A stretch of 64,000 bases of DNA from Nitricoxidireducens sp046726235. Lineage in GTDB: Bacteria > Pseudomonadota > Gammaproteobacteria > Burkholderiales > Rhodocyclaceae. The DNA lies in NCBI GenBank assembly GCA_046726235.1, contig JBKPAD010000001.1, forward strand, positions 434,001-498,000. Direction: 5' to 3'. Numbering within the stretch: position 1 is the stretch's first letter; each line of letters opens with the position of its first letter. A program made the translations under genes and the position numbers. Under the pieces are notes generated by a model, which did not search any database, was not told the origin of the DNA, and saw nothing but the letters and a program-made list of their open reading frames with translations. This document shows, in pieces, positions 9,268 to 17,274 of this stretch.

Positions 9268-9461
9268 TGCAGACCCTGCTCGTCACCATCGGCCTGATCT
9301 TCGGACTGATGCTGGCCGGCATCGTCGTCGAGCGCATCTATCGCCGCTTCGCGACGCGCAACCCGGAGCTGGGGCCGTTCCGCCGCAACGACGGCGGCTG
9401 CGGCTGCTGTGCCGCCGCGGAGGCCTGCTCGTCCGCCGACAAGGGCTGCACGCCGCGCTGA
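9267..9461 (+). CDS. Small Cys-rich single-helix membrane protein at the end of the rnf operon (NqrM-like candidate)
   Basis: This 64-residue protein has one N-terminal hydrophobic helix (residues 3-20), a basic stretch, and a C-terminal tail with five cysteines in the order CGCC, C, C. The ATG overlaps the rnfA TGA, which makes it a genuine coupled gene rather than a chance ORF. Its plan resembles NqrM (DUF539), a small Cys-containing membrane factor needed for maturation of the homologous Na+-NQR. A role in building the RnfA/RnfE iron-sulfur site is therefore a reasonable inference. It is far too small to be RnfB and lacks ferredoxin motifs. Confidence 0.7.
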   Translation: MQTLLVTIGLIFGLMLAGIVVERIYRRFATRNPELGPFRRNDGGCGCCAAAEACSSADKGCTPR

Positions 9462-9526
9462 TCGTCGCGACTCGCCGTCGGGTCGCGGAATCGTTACCAT
9501 CGCGCGATGGATTCGCGGAGTCCCGA

Positions 9527-10264
9527 ATGAAGCGCCTGCCCCTGCTCGCCGCCTGCCTGCTCGCTGCGGCGTGCGCGCGGCTGCCGCCGACGGTGCCGGG
9601 CGAGGTGGTGCGCGTGCCGTCGCCGAACTTCGACGAGCGGCGCCCGAACTACGTGATCCTCCACCAGACCTCGAACGGCGACGCCGGCCGCGCGCTGGCG
9701 ACGCTGACCAATCCCGAGCGCAAGGTCAGCGCCCACTACCTGATCGGGCGCGACGGCACGGTGTATCAGCTCGTCGACGAAGCGGCGCGCGCCTGGCATG
9801 CCGGCGTTTCGTACTGGGGCGGGGCGACGGACCTCAACTCCGCGTCCATCGGCATCGAGCTCGACAACGACGGCGAGGAACCGTATGCCGAGCCGCAGAT
9901 CGCGCGCCTGCTCGAGGTGCTGCGCGACCTCAAGGAGCGCTACCGGATTCCGCAGGCGAATTTCCTCGGCCATGGCGACGTCGCGCCGGGACGGAAGGTC
10001 GACCCGAGCGCGCGCTTCCCCTGGGAGCGGCTTGCTGCCGCCGGCTTCGGGCTGTGGTGTCGCGGACCCCTCGGCGCCGAGCGCGCCCCCGGTGATCCGA
10101 ACGTCGGGCTGGGGCTGCTCGGTTACGGCCTGTCGGATCCCGCGGCGGCGCTGATGGCGTTCCGTCGCCATTTCCGCGGCATAGACTCCGACGCCGCGCC
10201 GGACGGCAACGACCTCGCCGTGCTCGACTGCCTGGTCCGCGAAAAGGAACAGGCGTTGCCCTGA
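9527..10264 (+). CDS. N-acetylmuramoyl-L-alanine amidase, AmiD-like lipoprotein
   Basis: A Zn-dependent peptidoglycan amidase of the Amidase_2 family, probably anchored to the outer membrane. Residues 1-16 form a lipoprotein-type signal ending in LLAAAC. The catalytic domain shows the zinc ligands in ILHQT and GHGDVAPGRKVDP and the family signature NSASIGIELDNDG. The product is 245 residues, like E. coli AmiD. I chose the ATG at 9527 because it opens directly on the signal peptide. It is convergent with pilU, with 10 bases between the stop codons. Confidence 0.85.
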   Translation: MKRLPLLAACLLAAACARLPPTVPGEVVRVPSPNFDERRPNYVILHQTSNGDAGRALATLTNPERKVSAHYLIGRDGTVYQLVDEAARAWHAGVSYWGGATDLNSASIGIELDNDGEEPYAEPQIARLLEVLRDLKERYRIPQANFLGHGDVAPGRKVDPSARFPWERLAAAGFGLWCRGPLGAERAPGDPNVGLGLLGYGLSDPAAALMAFRRHFRGIDSDAAPDGNDLAVLDCLVREKEQALP

Positions 10265-10277
10265 CGCCCGGGCGTCA
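10262..10277. other. 16 bp perfect palindrome covering both convergent stop codons
   Basis: TGACGCCCGGGCGTCA is a perfect palindrome. Its first three bases are the stop of the amidase gene and its last three, read on the other strand, are the stop of pilU. It has no T-tract, so it is not a classical terminator. Confidence 0.6.
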
Positions 10278-11411
10278 GACGATGTCGAGGTGCTGGCCGC
10301 CGGCGTTGAGGTCCTTGTCCTTGGATTCCTTGCCGTGCAGCTTGATCTGCAGGCGCACTTCGTTCATCGAGTCGGCGAAGCGCAGGGCGTCCTCGTAGCT
10401 GATGCGGCCCGCCTCGTAGAGCTCGAACAGCGCCTGGTCGAAGGTGATCATGCCGATCTCGCGCGACTTCTTCATGATCTCCTTGATGCCGTGCACCTCG
10501 CCCTTGCCGATCAGGTCGGAGATCAGCGGCGAATTCAGCAGGATCTCGATCGCGGCGGCGCGGCCCTTGCCTTCCTTGAGCGGGATCAGGCGCTGTGAGA
10601 CGACGGCCTTGAGGTTGAGCGACAAGTCCATCAGCAGCTGCGGCCGGCGCTCCTCGGGGAAGAAGTTGATGATGCGGTCCATCGCCTGGTTCGAGTTGTT
10701 GGCGTGCAGCGTGCCGAGCGCCAGGTGGCCGGTCTCGGCGAAGGCGATGGCGTGCTCCATGACTTCCTTGTCGCGGATTTCGCCGATCAGGATGACGTCG
10801 GGCGCCTGGCGCAGCGTGTTCTTCAGCGCCGCCTCCCAGGACTCGGTATCGACGCCGACCTCGCGTTGCGTGATGACGCAGTTGATGTGCTCATGCACGT
10901 ATTCGACCGGGTCTTCGATGGTGATGATGTGGCCGTAGGAGTTCTTGTTGCGGTAGCCGATCATCGCCGCCATCGAGGTCGACTTGCCCGAGCCCGTGCC
11001 GCCGACGAACAGCACCAGGCCGCGCTTGGTCATCGCCACGTCCTTCAGCACCGGCGGCAGCTTGAGGTCGTCGAAATCGGGGATCGAGGTGTTGATGGTG
11101 CGCATCACCATGCCGGCGCGGCCCTGCTGCATGAAGGCATTGACGCGGAAGCGGCCGATGCCGGCGGGGCTGATGGCGAAGTTGCATTCCTTGGTCGCCT
11201 CGAACTCGGCCGCCTGCTTGTCGTTCATGACGGCGCGGCAGAGGTCGAGCGAATGCTGCTGGGTCAGCGCCTGCTGCGTCACCGGCGTCATCTTGCTGTC
11301 GATCTTGATCGCCGGCGGGAAGCCGGCGGTGATGAAGAGGTCGGAGCCCTTCTTCTGCACCATCATCTGCAACAGCTGGTGCATGAACTTGAGGCCTTCG
11401 TCGCGTTCCAT
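10275..11411 (-). CDS. pilU: Type IV pilus retraction accessory ATPase PilU
   Basis: PilU is a hexameric cytoplasmic ATPase that works with PilT in pilus retraction and twitching. The 378-residue protein has the N-terminal PAS-like domain typical of PilT-family ATPases and a Walker A motif GGTGSGKST at 137-145. An Asp box (EDPVEYVHE), a Walker B region (LIGEIRD) and a His box (GTLHANN) follow. The PilU-type sequence NSPLISDLIGKGEVHGIKE separates it from PilT. It lies 16 bases downstream of pilT on the same strand. Confidence 0.95.
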   Translation of the reverse strand: MERDEGLKFMHQLLQMMVQKKGSDLFITAGFPPAIKIDSKMTPVTQQALTQQHSLDLCRAVMNDKQAAEFEATKECNFAISPAGIGRFRVNAFMQQGRAGMVMRTINTSIPDFDDLKLPPVLKDVAMTKRGLVLFVGGTGSGKSTSMAAMIGYRNKNSYGHIITIEDPVEYVHEHINCVITQREVGVDTESWEAALKNTLRQAPDVILIGEIRDKEVMEHAIAFAETGHLALGTLHANNSNQAMDRIINFFPEERRPQLLMDLSLNLKAVVSQRLIPLKEGKGRAAAIEILLNSPLISDLIGKGEVHGIKEIMKKSREIGMITFDQALFELYEAGRISYEDALRFADSMNEVRLQIKLHGKESKDKDLNAGGQHLDIV

Positions 11412-11427
11412 GTCTTAGCTCCGGGGG

Positions 11428-12471
11428 TCAGGCAGGAAAGTTGTCCTTATTTGCGGCCTTGCTCCTGGCTTCCGCCGAAGAGACGATGCCGCGCTTCACC
11501 AGGTCCTGCAGGTTCTGGTCCAGCGTCTGCATGCCGAACTGCTGGCCCGTCTGGATCGCGGAGTACATCTGCGCGATCTTGTTCTCGCGGATCAGGTTGC
11601 GGATGGCGGGGGTGCCGATCATGATCTCGTGCGCGGCGACGCGGCCGGAGCCGTCCTTGGTCTTGAGCAGCGTCTGCGAGATCACCGCGCGCAGCGACTC
11701 GGAAAGCATCGCGCGCACCATTTCCTTCTCGGCGGCGGGGAAGACGTCGACGATACGGTCGACCGTCTTGGCGGCCGAACTCGTGTGCAGCGTGCCGAAC
11801 ACCAGGTGGCCGGTTTCCGCGGCCGACAGCGCCAGGGCGATGGTTTCGAGGTCGCGCATTTCGCCGACCAGGATCACATCCGGGTCCTCGCGCAGGGCGG
11901 ACTTCAGCGCGGTCGCGAAGGACTTTACGTGGGGGCCGACTTCGCGCTGGTTGACCAGGCACTTCTTCGATTCGTGCACGAATTCGATCGGATCCTCGAC
12001 GGTGAGGATGTGGCCGTAGTCGTTTTCGTTGACGTCGTCGACCATGGCGGCCAGCGTCGTCGATTTGCCGGAACCGGTGGGGCCGGTCACCAGCACCACG
12101 CCGCGCGGCGTGCGCGCGATGTCGGCGAAGATCTTCGGCGCATTGAGCTGCTCGAGCGTCAGCACCTTCGACGGAATGGTCCGGAACACTGCGCCCGCGC
12201 CGCGGTTCTGCACGAAGGCGTTGACGCGGAAGCGCGCCAGGCCCGGCACCGCGAACGAGAAGTCGATGTCCATGTGCTCCTCGTACACCTTGCGCTGGCC
12301 GTCGTTCATGATGTCGTACACCATGGCGTGCACGTCCTTGTGCTCGAGCGGCGGCAGGTTGATGCGGCGCACGTCGCCATGCACGCGGATCATTGGCGGC
12401 AGGCCAGAGGACAGGTGGAGGTCGGAAGCCTTGTTCTTGACGACGAAGGCGAGCAGTTCGGTGATGTCCAT
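11428..12471 (-). CDS. pilT: Type IV pilus retraction ATPase PilT
   Basis: PilT powers pilus disassembly and retraction. The 347-residue protein has Walker A GPTGSGKST at 130-138, an Asp box EDPIEFVHE, a His box GTLHTSS and the PilT-specific AIRNLIRE motif, which is important for retraction. It heads a pilT-pilU pair. Its start faces yggS across a 40-base divergent spacer, and AAGGAG lies next to the pilT ATG on the minus strand reading. Confidence 0.96.
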   Translation of the reverse strand: MDITELLAFVVKNKASDLHLSSGLPPMIRVHGDVRRINLPPLEHKDVHAMVYDIMNDGQRKVYEEHMDIDFSFAVPGLARFRVNAFVQNRGAGAVFRTIPSKVLTLEQLNAPKIFADIARTPRGVVLVTGPTGSGKSTTLAAMVDDVNENDYGHILTVEDPIEFVHESKKCLVNQREVGPHVKSFATALKSALREDPDVILVGEMRDLETIALALSAAETGHLVFGTLHTSSAAKTVDRIVDVFPAAEKEMVRAMLSESLRAVISQTLLKTKDGSGRVAAHEIMIGTPAIRNLIRENKIAQMYSAIQTGQQFGMQTLDQNLQDLVKRGIVSSAEARSKAANKDNFPA

Positions 12472-12511
12472 TAAGGAGTCCCCTAGGGCCTGGGTATACT
12501 GAGGGCGCTAT

Positions 12512-13204
12512 ATGACAACAATCGCCGCCAACTTGCAAGCCGTCGCAGGGCGCATTTCCGCCGCTTGTGCGGCGGCGGGGCGCGATGTGCGCGCGGTGCG
12601 CCTGCTGGCCGTGTCGAAGACCTGGCCGGCGAGCGACGTCGCAGAGGCGGCGGCCTGCGGACAGCGTGCGTTCGGCGAGAGCTACGTGCAGGAAGCGGTG
12701 GCCAAGATCGCGGCACTCTCAGCGACGCCCGACCTCGAATGGCACTTCATCGGCCCCTTGCAGAGCAACAAGACGCGGCCCGTCGCCGAGCATTTCGACT
12801 GGGTGCATTCGGTCGACCGCCTGAAGATCGCCGAGCGCCTGTCGGCGCAGCGACCGCCGGCAATGGCGCCGTTGAACGTCTGCCTGCAGGTGAATGTCAG
12901 CGGCGAGGAAAGCAAGAGCGGCTGCGCGCCGGAAGAGGCGATTGCGCTCGCCGTGGCGATCGCGGGCCTGCCTAACCTGCGCCTGCGCGGCCTGATGACC
13001 ATCCCGGAACCCACCGACGACACCGGCCTGCAGCGCCGCCGCTTCGCGCTGCTGCGCGAACTTGGTGCGCAGATCGCCGCGTGCGGCGTTGCGGTCGACA
13101 CGCTGTCGATGGGCATGTCGGACGATCTTGAAGCGGCGATCGCCGAAGGCGCAACGATAGTGCGCGTCGGTACGGCGATTTTCGGCCGCCGTACCTACGC
13201 CTAG
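12512..13204 (+). CDS. yggS: YggS/PLPBP family pyridoxal phosphate homeostasis protein
   Basis: A single-domain TIM-barrel PLP-binding protein involved in vitamin B6 and amino acid homeostasis, with no known catalysis. The 230-residue product shows the PLP lysine in AVSKTWP, then GESYVQE, FIGPLQSNKTR and the phosphate-binding SMGMSDDLEAAI. A TATACT box lies only 12 bases before the ATG, implying a very short leader. The stop TAG overlaps the stop of the convergent regulator as CTAG. In many betaproteobacteria proC follows directly, whereas here it is 5.5 kb away. Confidence 0.94.
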   Translation: MTTIAANLQAVAGRISAACAAAGRDVRAVRLLAVSKTWPASDVAEAAACGQRAFGESYVQEAVAKIAALSATPDLEWHFIGPLQSNKTRPVAEHFDWVHSVDRLKIAERLSAQRPPAMAPLNVCLQVNVSGEESKSGCAPEEAIALAVAIAGLPNLRLRGLMTIPEPTDDTGLQRRRFALLRELGAQIAACGVAVDTLSMGMSDDLEAAIAEGATIVRVGTAIFGRRTYA

Positions 13205-14514
13205 GTTTCGGTTTCCCTGAGTTTGCGGAACAGCGTGCGCGGGCTGACGCCCAGCCGTCGCGCCAGCGCATGGCGGTCGCCCTTGTGGCGCGACACGGCC
13301 CAGCGCAGGTAGCTGCGCTCGGCTTCCGCCAGCGGGACGATGTCGCCGGACGCCGGGGCGCCGGAAGCCGGCTCGCCCAGGCGTTCGGGCAGGTGGCCGG
13401 CAAGGATGGTGTTGCCGTCGGCGAGCAGCGCGGCGCGCTCGATCAGGTTGCGCAGTTCGCGCACGTTGCCCGGGAAGTCGTGCTGCGACAGCTTTTCCAT
13501 TGCCTCGGCGTGCATGCGCAGCGGACGCCGGCTGACGCGCGCGAGCAGCGACTTCACCAGCAGCGGCAGGTCTTCGCTGCGCTCGCGCAGCGGCGGCACG
13601 CGAATCGGGAAGGCGCTGATGCGGTAGTAGAGGTCGCGGCGGAAGGTGCCCTCGGCGACCATGTCCTCGAGGTTGCGGTGCGTCGCCAGCACCAGCCGGA
13701 AATCGGCGCGCAGCGGATCGAGCCCGCCGACGCGGCGGAAGGTGCCCGACTCGATCAGGCGCAGCAGCTTCACCTGCAGCGACAACGGGATGTCGCCGAT
13801 CTCGTCGATGAACAGCGTGCCGCCGGCGGCCGACTCGACGAGGCCGGCCTTGCGCTGCACCGCGCCGGTGAAGGCGCCCCTCTCGTGGCCGAAGAGCTCG
13901 CTGCCGGCGAGCGTTTCCGTCATGCCGGCGCAGTCGACGGCGACGAACGGCCCCGCGGCGCGCGGGCTGGCGTCATGCAGCGCCTGGGCCGCGAGCTCCT
14001 TGCCGACGCCCGATTCGCCGAGCAGCAGCACCGTCGCCTCCGACGGAGCGACGCGCTCGATGAGTTCGAGCATGCGGTTGAAGGCCGGCGAGCGGCCGAC
14101 CATGCCCTGCGCCGACGGCTGGCTGCGCGCGCGGCGCACGATGCGCACCGTTTCGACGAAGAACGCCGCGCGCCCGTCGCGGTTCCGGATCGGCGAGACC
14201 TCGACGTCGACATGCTCGGGGCCCGTCGGCGTGTGGTGGATGTGCAGGGCGCGCGCCGGCTCGTCGTTGTCGCGGCTCGCCTTGAGCGGGCAGCTCTCGC
14301 CCATCTGGTCGCAGGGCGCGGTCGCATGGTGCGAGAGTTCGTAGCAGTGGCGGCCCTGCAACTCGCCCGGATCGCCGAACTCCTCGCGCCAGGCGCGGTT
14401 GAAGCCGAGCACCCGGTAGTCGGCGCCGATGAACAGGCGCGGCTCGGACAGCGAGTCGGCGAGCGCAAGGGTTTCGGGCAGCAGGTTGTCGGCGGGATGC
14501 GGCATGGCCGGCAT
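13201..14514 (-). CDS. Sigma-54 dependent transcriptional activator with N-terminal PAS domain
   Basis: A bacterial enhancer-binding protein. It has an N-terminal PAS-type sensor (about residues 10-120) with a Cys-rich stretch (CYELSHH, then C and CPLK), an AAA+ domain with Walker A GESGVGKE and the GAFTGA sigma-54 contact loop, and a Fis-type HTH at the C-terminus. No receiver domain is present, so it senses its signal directly; the cysteines suggest redox or heme sensing, which is inference. An in-frame TTG at 14538 would add eight residues but overlaps the upstream dyads, so I prefer the ATG at 14514 (or 14505). It is divergent from the multiheme cytochrome operon and is probably its activator. 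Confidence 0.92.
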   Translation of the reverse strand: MPAMPHPADNLLPETLALADSLSEPRLFIGADYRVLGFNRAWREEFGDPGELQGRHCYELSHHATAPCDQMGESCPLKASRDNDEPARALHIHHTPTGPEHVDVEVSPIRNRDGRAAFFVETVRIVRRARSQPSAQGMVGRSPAFNRMLELIERVAPSEATVLLLGESGVGKELAAQALHDASPRAAGPFVAVDCAGMTETLAGSELFGHERGAFTGAVQRKAGLVESAAGGTLFIDEIGDIPLSLQVKLLRLIESGTFRRVGGLDPLRADFRLVLATHRNLEDMVAEGTFRRDLYYRISAFPIRVPPLRERSEDLPLLVKSLLARVSRRPLRMHAEAMEKLSQHDFPGNVRELRNLIERAALLADGNTILAGHLPERLGEPASGAPASGDIVPLAEAERSYLRWAVSRHKGDRHALARRLGVSPRTLFRKLRETET

Positions 14515-14516
14515 TG

Positions 14517-14554
14517 TGCCATGGATGGCATACGCCAAATGCCACGAACGGCAT
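14517..14554. promoter_or_regulatory. Array of TGCCAT/ATGGCA dyads, candidate enhancer site for the sigma-54 activator
   Basis: Overlapping dyads share the half-site ATGCC/GGCAT: TGCCAT-gg-ATGGCA at 14517-14530, TGGCAT-N7-ATGCCA at 14526-14544, and ATGCC-N6-GGCAT at 14539-14554. The array lies between the divergent activator and the cytochrome operon, about 75-110 bases upstream of the -24 box. That is where enhancer-binding proteins normally bind. Confidence 0.65.
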
Positions 14555-14629
14555 ATATGGCGAAAGGCTGATATTCGCGCGCGCCGGATTCACCTGCTCC
14601 GTCAATGGCTTCCTGGCTCTCCCCGATGG

Positions 14630-14645
14630 TGGCATGGCTGTTGCG
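14630..14645 (+). promoter_or_regulatory. Sigma-54 (-24/-12) promoter for the cytochrome operon
   Basis: TGGCATG-gctg-TTGCG matches the sigma-54 consensus TGGCACG-N4-TTGCW with the invariant GG and GC at correct spacing. Transcription would begin near 14656, leaving a leader of about 70 bases before the AGGAGGAGG ribosome binding site of the cytochrome gene. A sigma-54 activator gene immediately upstream supports the call. Confidence 0.75.
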
Positions 14646-14728
14646 AGGACGCTTTTTCTTTTGGACCACCAGAAAACCACACAACGCGGATTGTTATTGC
14701 GGGTGTGGAAACGAAGGAGGAGGCACCC

Positions 14729-16684
14729 ATGGCGCAGACCGCCAGAAACCTGCTTGCGGGCTTGCTGCTCGCGGCGTCGATGCTGCCCGGCCTTGCCGGG
14801 GCGACGACGGCGCCGGCCGGCGACGCCACGTCCGCTTCGGCACCGGCTGCGGCCATTGCCAACCATCGCTGCGATCGCTGCCATGCCGACAAGGAAGAGA
14901 AGTCGGTCGTCGGCCGCGACGGCACGCGCAAGAACCTTTACGTCGATCCGCAAGTGCTCGAGCACAGCGTGCACGGCAAGGTCGCCTGCACCGGCTGCCA
15001 CAGCGACATCACCAAGCTGCCGCACGCCAAGCCGCTCGCCAAGAGCATCGGCTGCGTCGCCTGCCACCGCCAGGAACGCGACAAGGCGAAGAAGGAGAAC
15101 GCCGACCCGAAGACGCTCGAGCGCCTCGAGGTGGTCCTTGCGCAGACCGACAACTACCTGCATTCGTCGCACGCCAAGCCGAATCCGAAAGACCAGTCGA
15201 AGGTCGCCGCCGCCTGCCATGATTGCCACGACGCCCACAACATCGGCAAGCCGGGCGAGGCGCAGCGCGTCGAGCACCGCCTGAAGAACCCCGAGGTGTG
15301 CGGCCGCTGCCACGAGAAGCAGAAGAAGGAATACCTCGGCTCGGTTCACGGCCAGCTGATCGTCGACAAGAAGGACGTCAAGTCGGCCGTCTGCTCCGAC
15401 TGCCACACCACGCACGCCATCTCGTCGCCGAAGGGCGATCCGGCCAAGCTCGCGATCACGCAGAACTGCGGCGACTGTCACAAGGAAGCCAAGCGCACCT
15501 ACTTCGCGTCCTATCACGGGCAGGTGCACCGCCTCGGCTACACCAACACCGCCAAGTGCTTCGACTGCCACACCGGCCACAACGTCAAGAAGGACGATGA
15601 CCCGACCTCCTCGGTGCACGTCAACAACCGGCTCGAGAACTGCAAGAACTGCCACAAGAACGCGACCGACAACTTCCTGCAGTTCCAGCCGCACGGCGAT
15701 CCGGACAACGCGGAGAAGTATCCGGCGCTGTTCTTCGCCAAGCGCTTCATGGGCGCGCTGATCATCGGCGTCATGGTGTTCTTCTGGATCCACGTCCTGC
15801 TGTGGCTCTATCGCGAGGCGATGGACCGCATCCAGGGCAAGGGCTTCAAGGAAGACCTGGACAACCCCGAGGTGGTGTACTTCCGCCGCTTCACCCCGGT
15901 GTGGCGCTGGATCCACGGCCTGTTCGCGATCTCGACCATGCTGCTGATCCTCACCGGCACCTCGCTGCTGTTCTCGCATACCGACTGGGCGAAGGCGGTC
16001 GTCGCATTCCTCGGCGGCCCGAAGATGGAAGGCATCATCCACCGCACGGCCGCCGTGACGTGGCTGTCGATCTTCGTCTTCCACCTGATCATCGTCGCGC
16101 GCAACATCCGCCGCAACAAGACCTTCAACTGGTTCGGCGGCACCTCGCTGGTGCCGAGCTGGACCGACCTGAGGGACCTGAAGGCCATGTTCCTGTGGTT
16201 CTTCGGCCGCGCCGAGCGTCCGGACTTCTGCCACTGGACCTACTGGCAGCGCTTCGACTACTGGGCGCCGTTCTGGGGCGCGATGATCATCGGCGGCTCG
16301 GGCCTGATCCTGTTCTTCCCCGAGAAGACGGCGGCCTACCTGCCGGGCTGGGTGTTCAACATCGCCACCCTCGTGCATGCCGAGGAGGCGCTGCTGGCGG
16401 CCGTGTTCCTGAACACGGTGCACTTCTTCAACGTGCACTTCCGCCCCGAGCGCTTCCCGATGAGCACGACCATCTTCACCGGCAAGATCCCGCTCGAGGA
16501 GTTCAAGCACGACCACCGGCTCGAGTACGAGCGCCTGGTCGCGATCGGCGAGCTCGATAAGCATCTCGTCAAGCGTCCGTCGCGTCGCGCCGACCTCGCC
16601 TCGTCGTTCCTCGCCACCGTGCTGATCATCGCCGGCCTCACGCTGCTGACGCTGGTGCTGTTCGGCCAGGCCACCCTGCACTAA
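14729..16684 (+). CDS. Nine-heme cytochrome c fused to a cytochrome b561-type membrane domain (CbcL-like quinone oxidoreductase)
   Basis: This 651-residue protein has a signal peptide (residues 1-25, ending LAGA). Nine CXXCH heme motifs lie between C48 and H309. The C-terminal part (about 335-645) holds around six transmembrane helices with histidines typical of HydC/FdnI-like diheme cytochrome b. This plan matches Geobacter CbcL, an inner-membrane quinol dehydrogenase that passes electrons to periplasmic cytochromes for low-potential acceptors. Direction here is unknown, and it could also deliver electrons from sulfide to quinone. The start is fixed by AGGAGGAGG six bases upstream. A diheme cytochrome and an FccB-like flavoprotein follow in the same operon. 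Confidence 0.88.
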   Translation: MAQTARNLLAGLLLAASMLPGLAGATTAPAGDATSASAPAAAIANHRCDRCHADKEEKSVVGRDGTRKNLYVDPQVLEHSVHGKVACTGCHSDITKLPHAKPLAKSIGCVACHRQERDKAKKENADPKTLERLEVVLAQTDNYLHSSHAKPNPKDQSKVAAACHDCHDAHNIGKPGEAQRVEHRLKNPEVCGRCHEKQKKEYLGSVHGQLIVDKKDVKSAVCSDCHTTHAISSPKGDPAKLAITQNCGDCHKEAKRTYFASYHGQVHRLGYTNTAKCFDCHTGHNVKKDDDPTSSVHVNNRLENCKNCHKNATDNFLQFQPHGDPDNAEKYPALFFAKRFMGALIIGVMVFFWIHVLLWLYREAMDRIQGKGFKEDLDNPEVVYFRRFTPVWRWIHGLFAISTMLLILTGTSLLFSHTDWAKAVVAFLGGPKMEGIIHRTAAVTWLSIFVFHLIIVARNIRRNKTFNWFGGTSLVPSWTDLRDLKAMFLWFFGRAERPDFCHWTYWQRFDYWAPFWGAMIIGGSGLILFFPEKTAAYLPGWVFNIATLVHAEEALLAAVFLNTVHFFNVHFRPERFPMSTTIFTGKIPLEEFKHDHRLEYERLVAIGELDKHLVKRPSRRADLASSFLATVLIIAGLTLLTLVLFGQATLH

Positions 16685-16694
16685 GGAGAAGACG

Positions 16695-17264
16695 ATGAAG
16701 AAGACACTACTCGCCCTCTCCCTCGCCGGCTTCGCGGCCGGCGCCGCAGCGCGCGGCGACATCGAGCCGCTGGCGCGCACCTGCAACAACTGCCACGGCG
16801 TCGGCGGCGTCAGCGTCGGCCTGTCGATGCCCTCGATCGGCGGCCTGCCGCAGCAATACCTCCGCAACATCATGAAGCAGTGGAAGTACGACGAGCGCAG
16901 CTCGATCACCATGGGCCGCATCGTCAAGGGCTTCTCCGACGACGAGATCGACGCGCTCGCCGCCTACTTCGCCAAGCAGCGCTGGGTGCCTTCGCCGCAG
17001 GCGTCGGCCGCGCCGGTGCTGGCCAAGGGCAAGTCGGCGATCGCCGAGAAATGCGAGGACTGCCACGGCCTCACCGGCTCCGACCCGGATGTCGACGCGC
17101 CGAAGATCAACGGCCAGTGGGCGAAGTACATGGAGCTCGAACTGGCGAAGTACCGCAGCAAGGAATTCAAGATGCCTCATCGCAAGATGAAGAAGGCGGC
17201 ACACGAGATCAAGGATGCCGAAGTCCAGCCCGCCGCGCGCTACTACGGCGCGCAGAGCCGTTGA
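16695..17264 (+). CDS. Diheme cytochrome c (flavocytochrome c subunit / cytochrome c4-like)
   Basis: A 189-residue exported cytochrome with a signal peptide of about 20 residues. It has two class I heme sites, CNNCH at 30 and CEDCH at 120, each in its own domain. Size and layout resemble the diheme FccA subunit of flavocytochrome c sulfide dehydrogenase and also cytochrome c4. Because the next gene is an FccB-type flavoprotein, a flavocytochrome c pair is the favoured reading. AAGGAG precedes the ATG, and the gene starts 10 bases after the multiheme cytochrome. Confidence 0.85.
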   Translation: MKKTLLALSLAGFAAGAAARGDIEPLARTCNNCHGVGGVSVGLSMPSIGGLPQQYLRNIMKQWKYDERSSITMGRIVKGFSDDEIDALAAYFAKQRWVPSPQASAAPVLAKGKSAIAEKCEDCHGLTGSDPDVDAPKINGQWAKYMELELAKYRSKEFKMPHRKMKKAAHEIKDAEVQPAARYYGAQSR

Positions 17265-17274
17265 GGAGGCCGCC

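Noticed and set aside
9267..9461. Reading the small Cys-rich gene as a truncated rnfB
   Set aside because: It lacks the RnfB Fe-S domain motifs, and its start and stop are clean with coupling to rnfA, so it looks complete.
14515..14538. Longer start (TTG 14538) for the sigma-54 activator
   Set aside because: It has no ribosome binding site and would place the coding start inside the dyad array, while ATG codons at 14514 and 14505 give normal family starts.
13973..16927. A 984-codon antisense open frame under the multiheme cytochrome and regulator
   Set aside because: It has no domain signal, reads through the sigma-54 promoter region and lies opposite a protein with nine CXXCH motifs.
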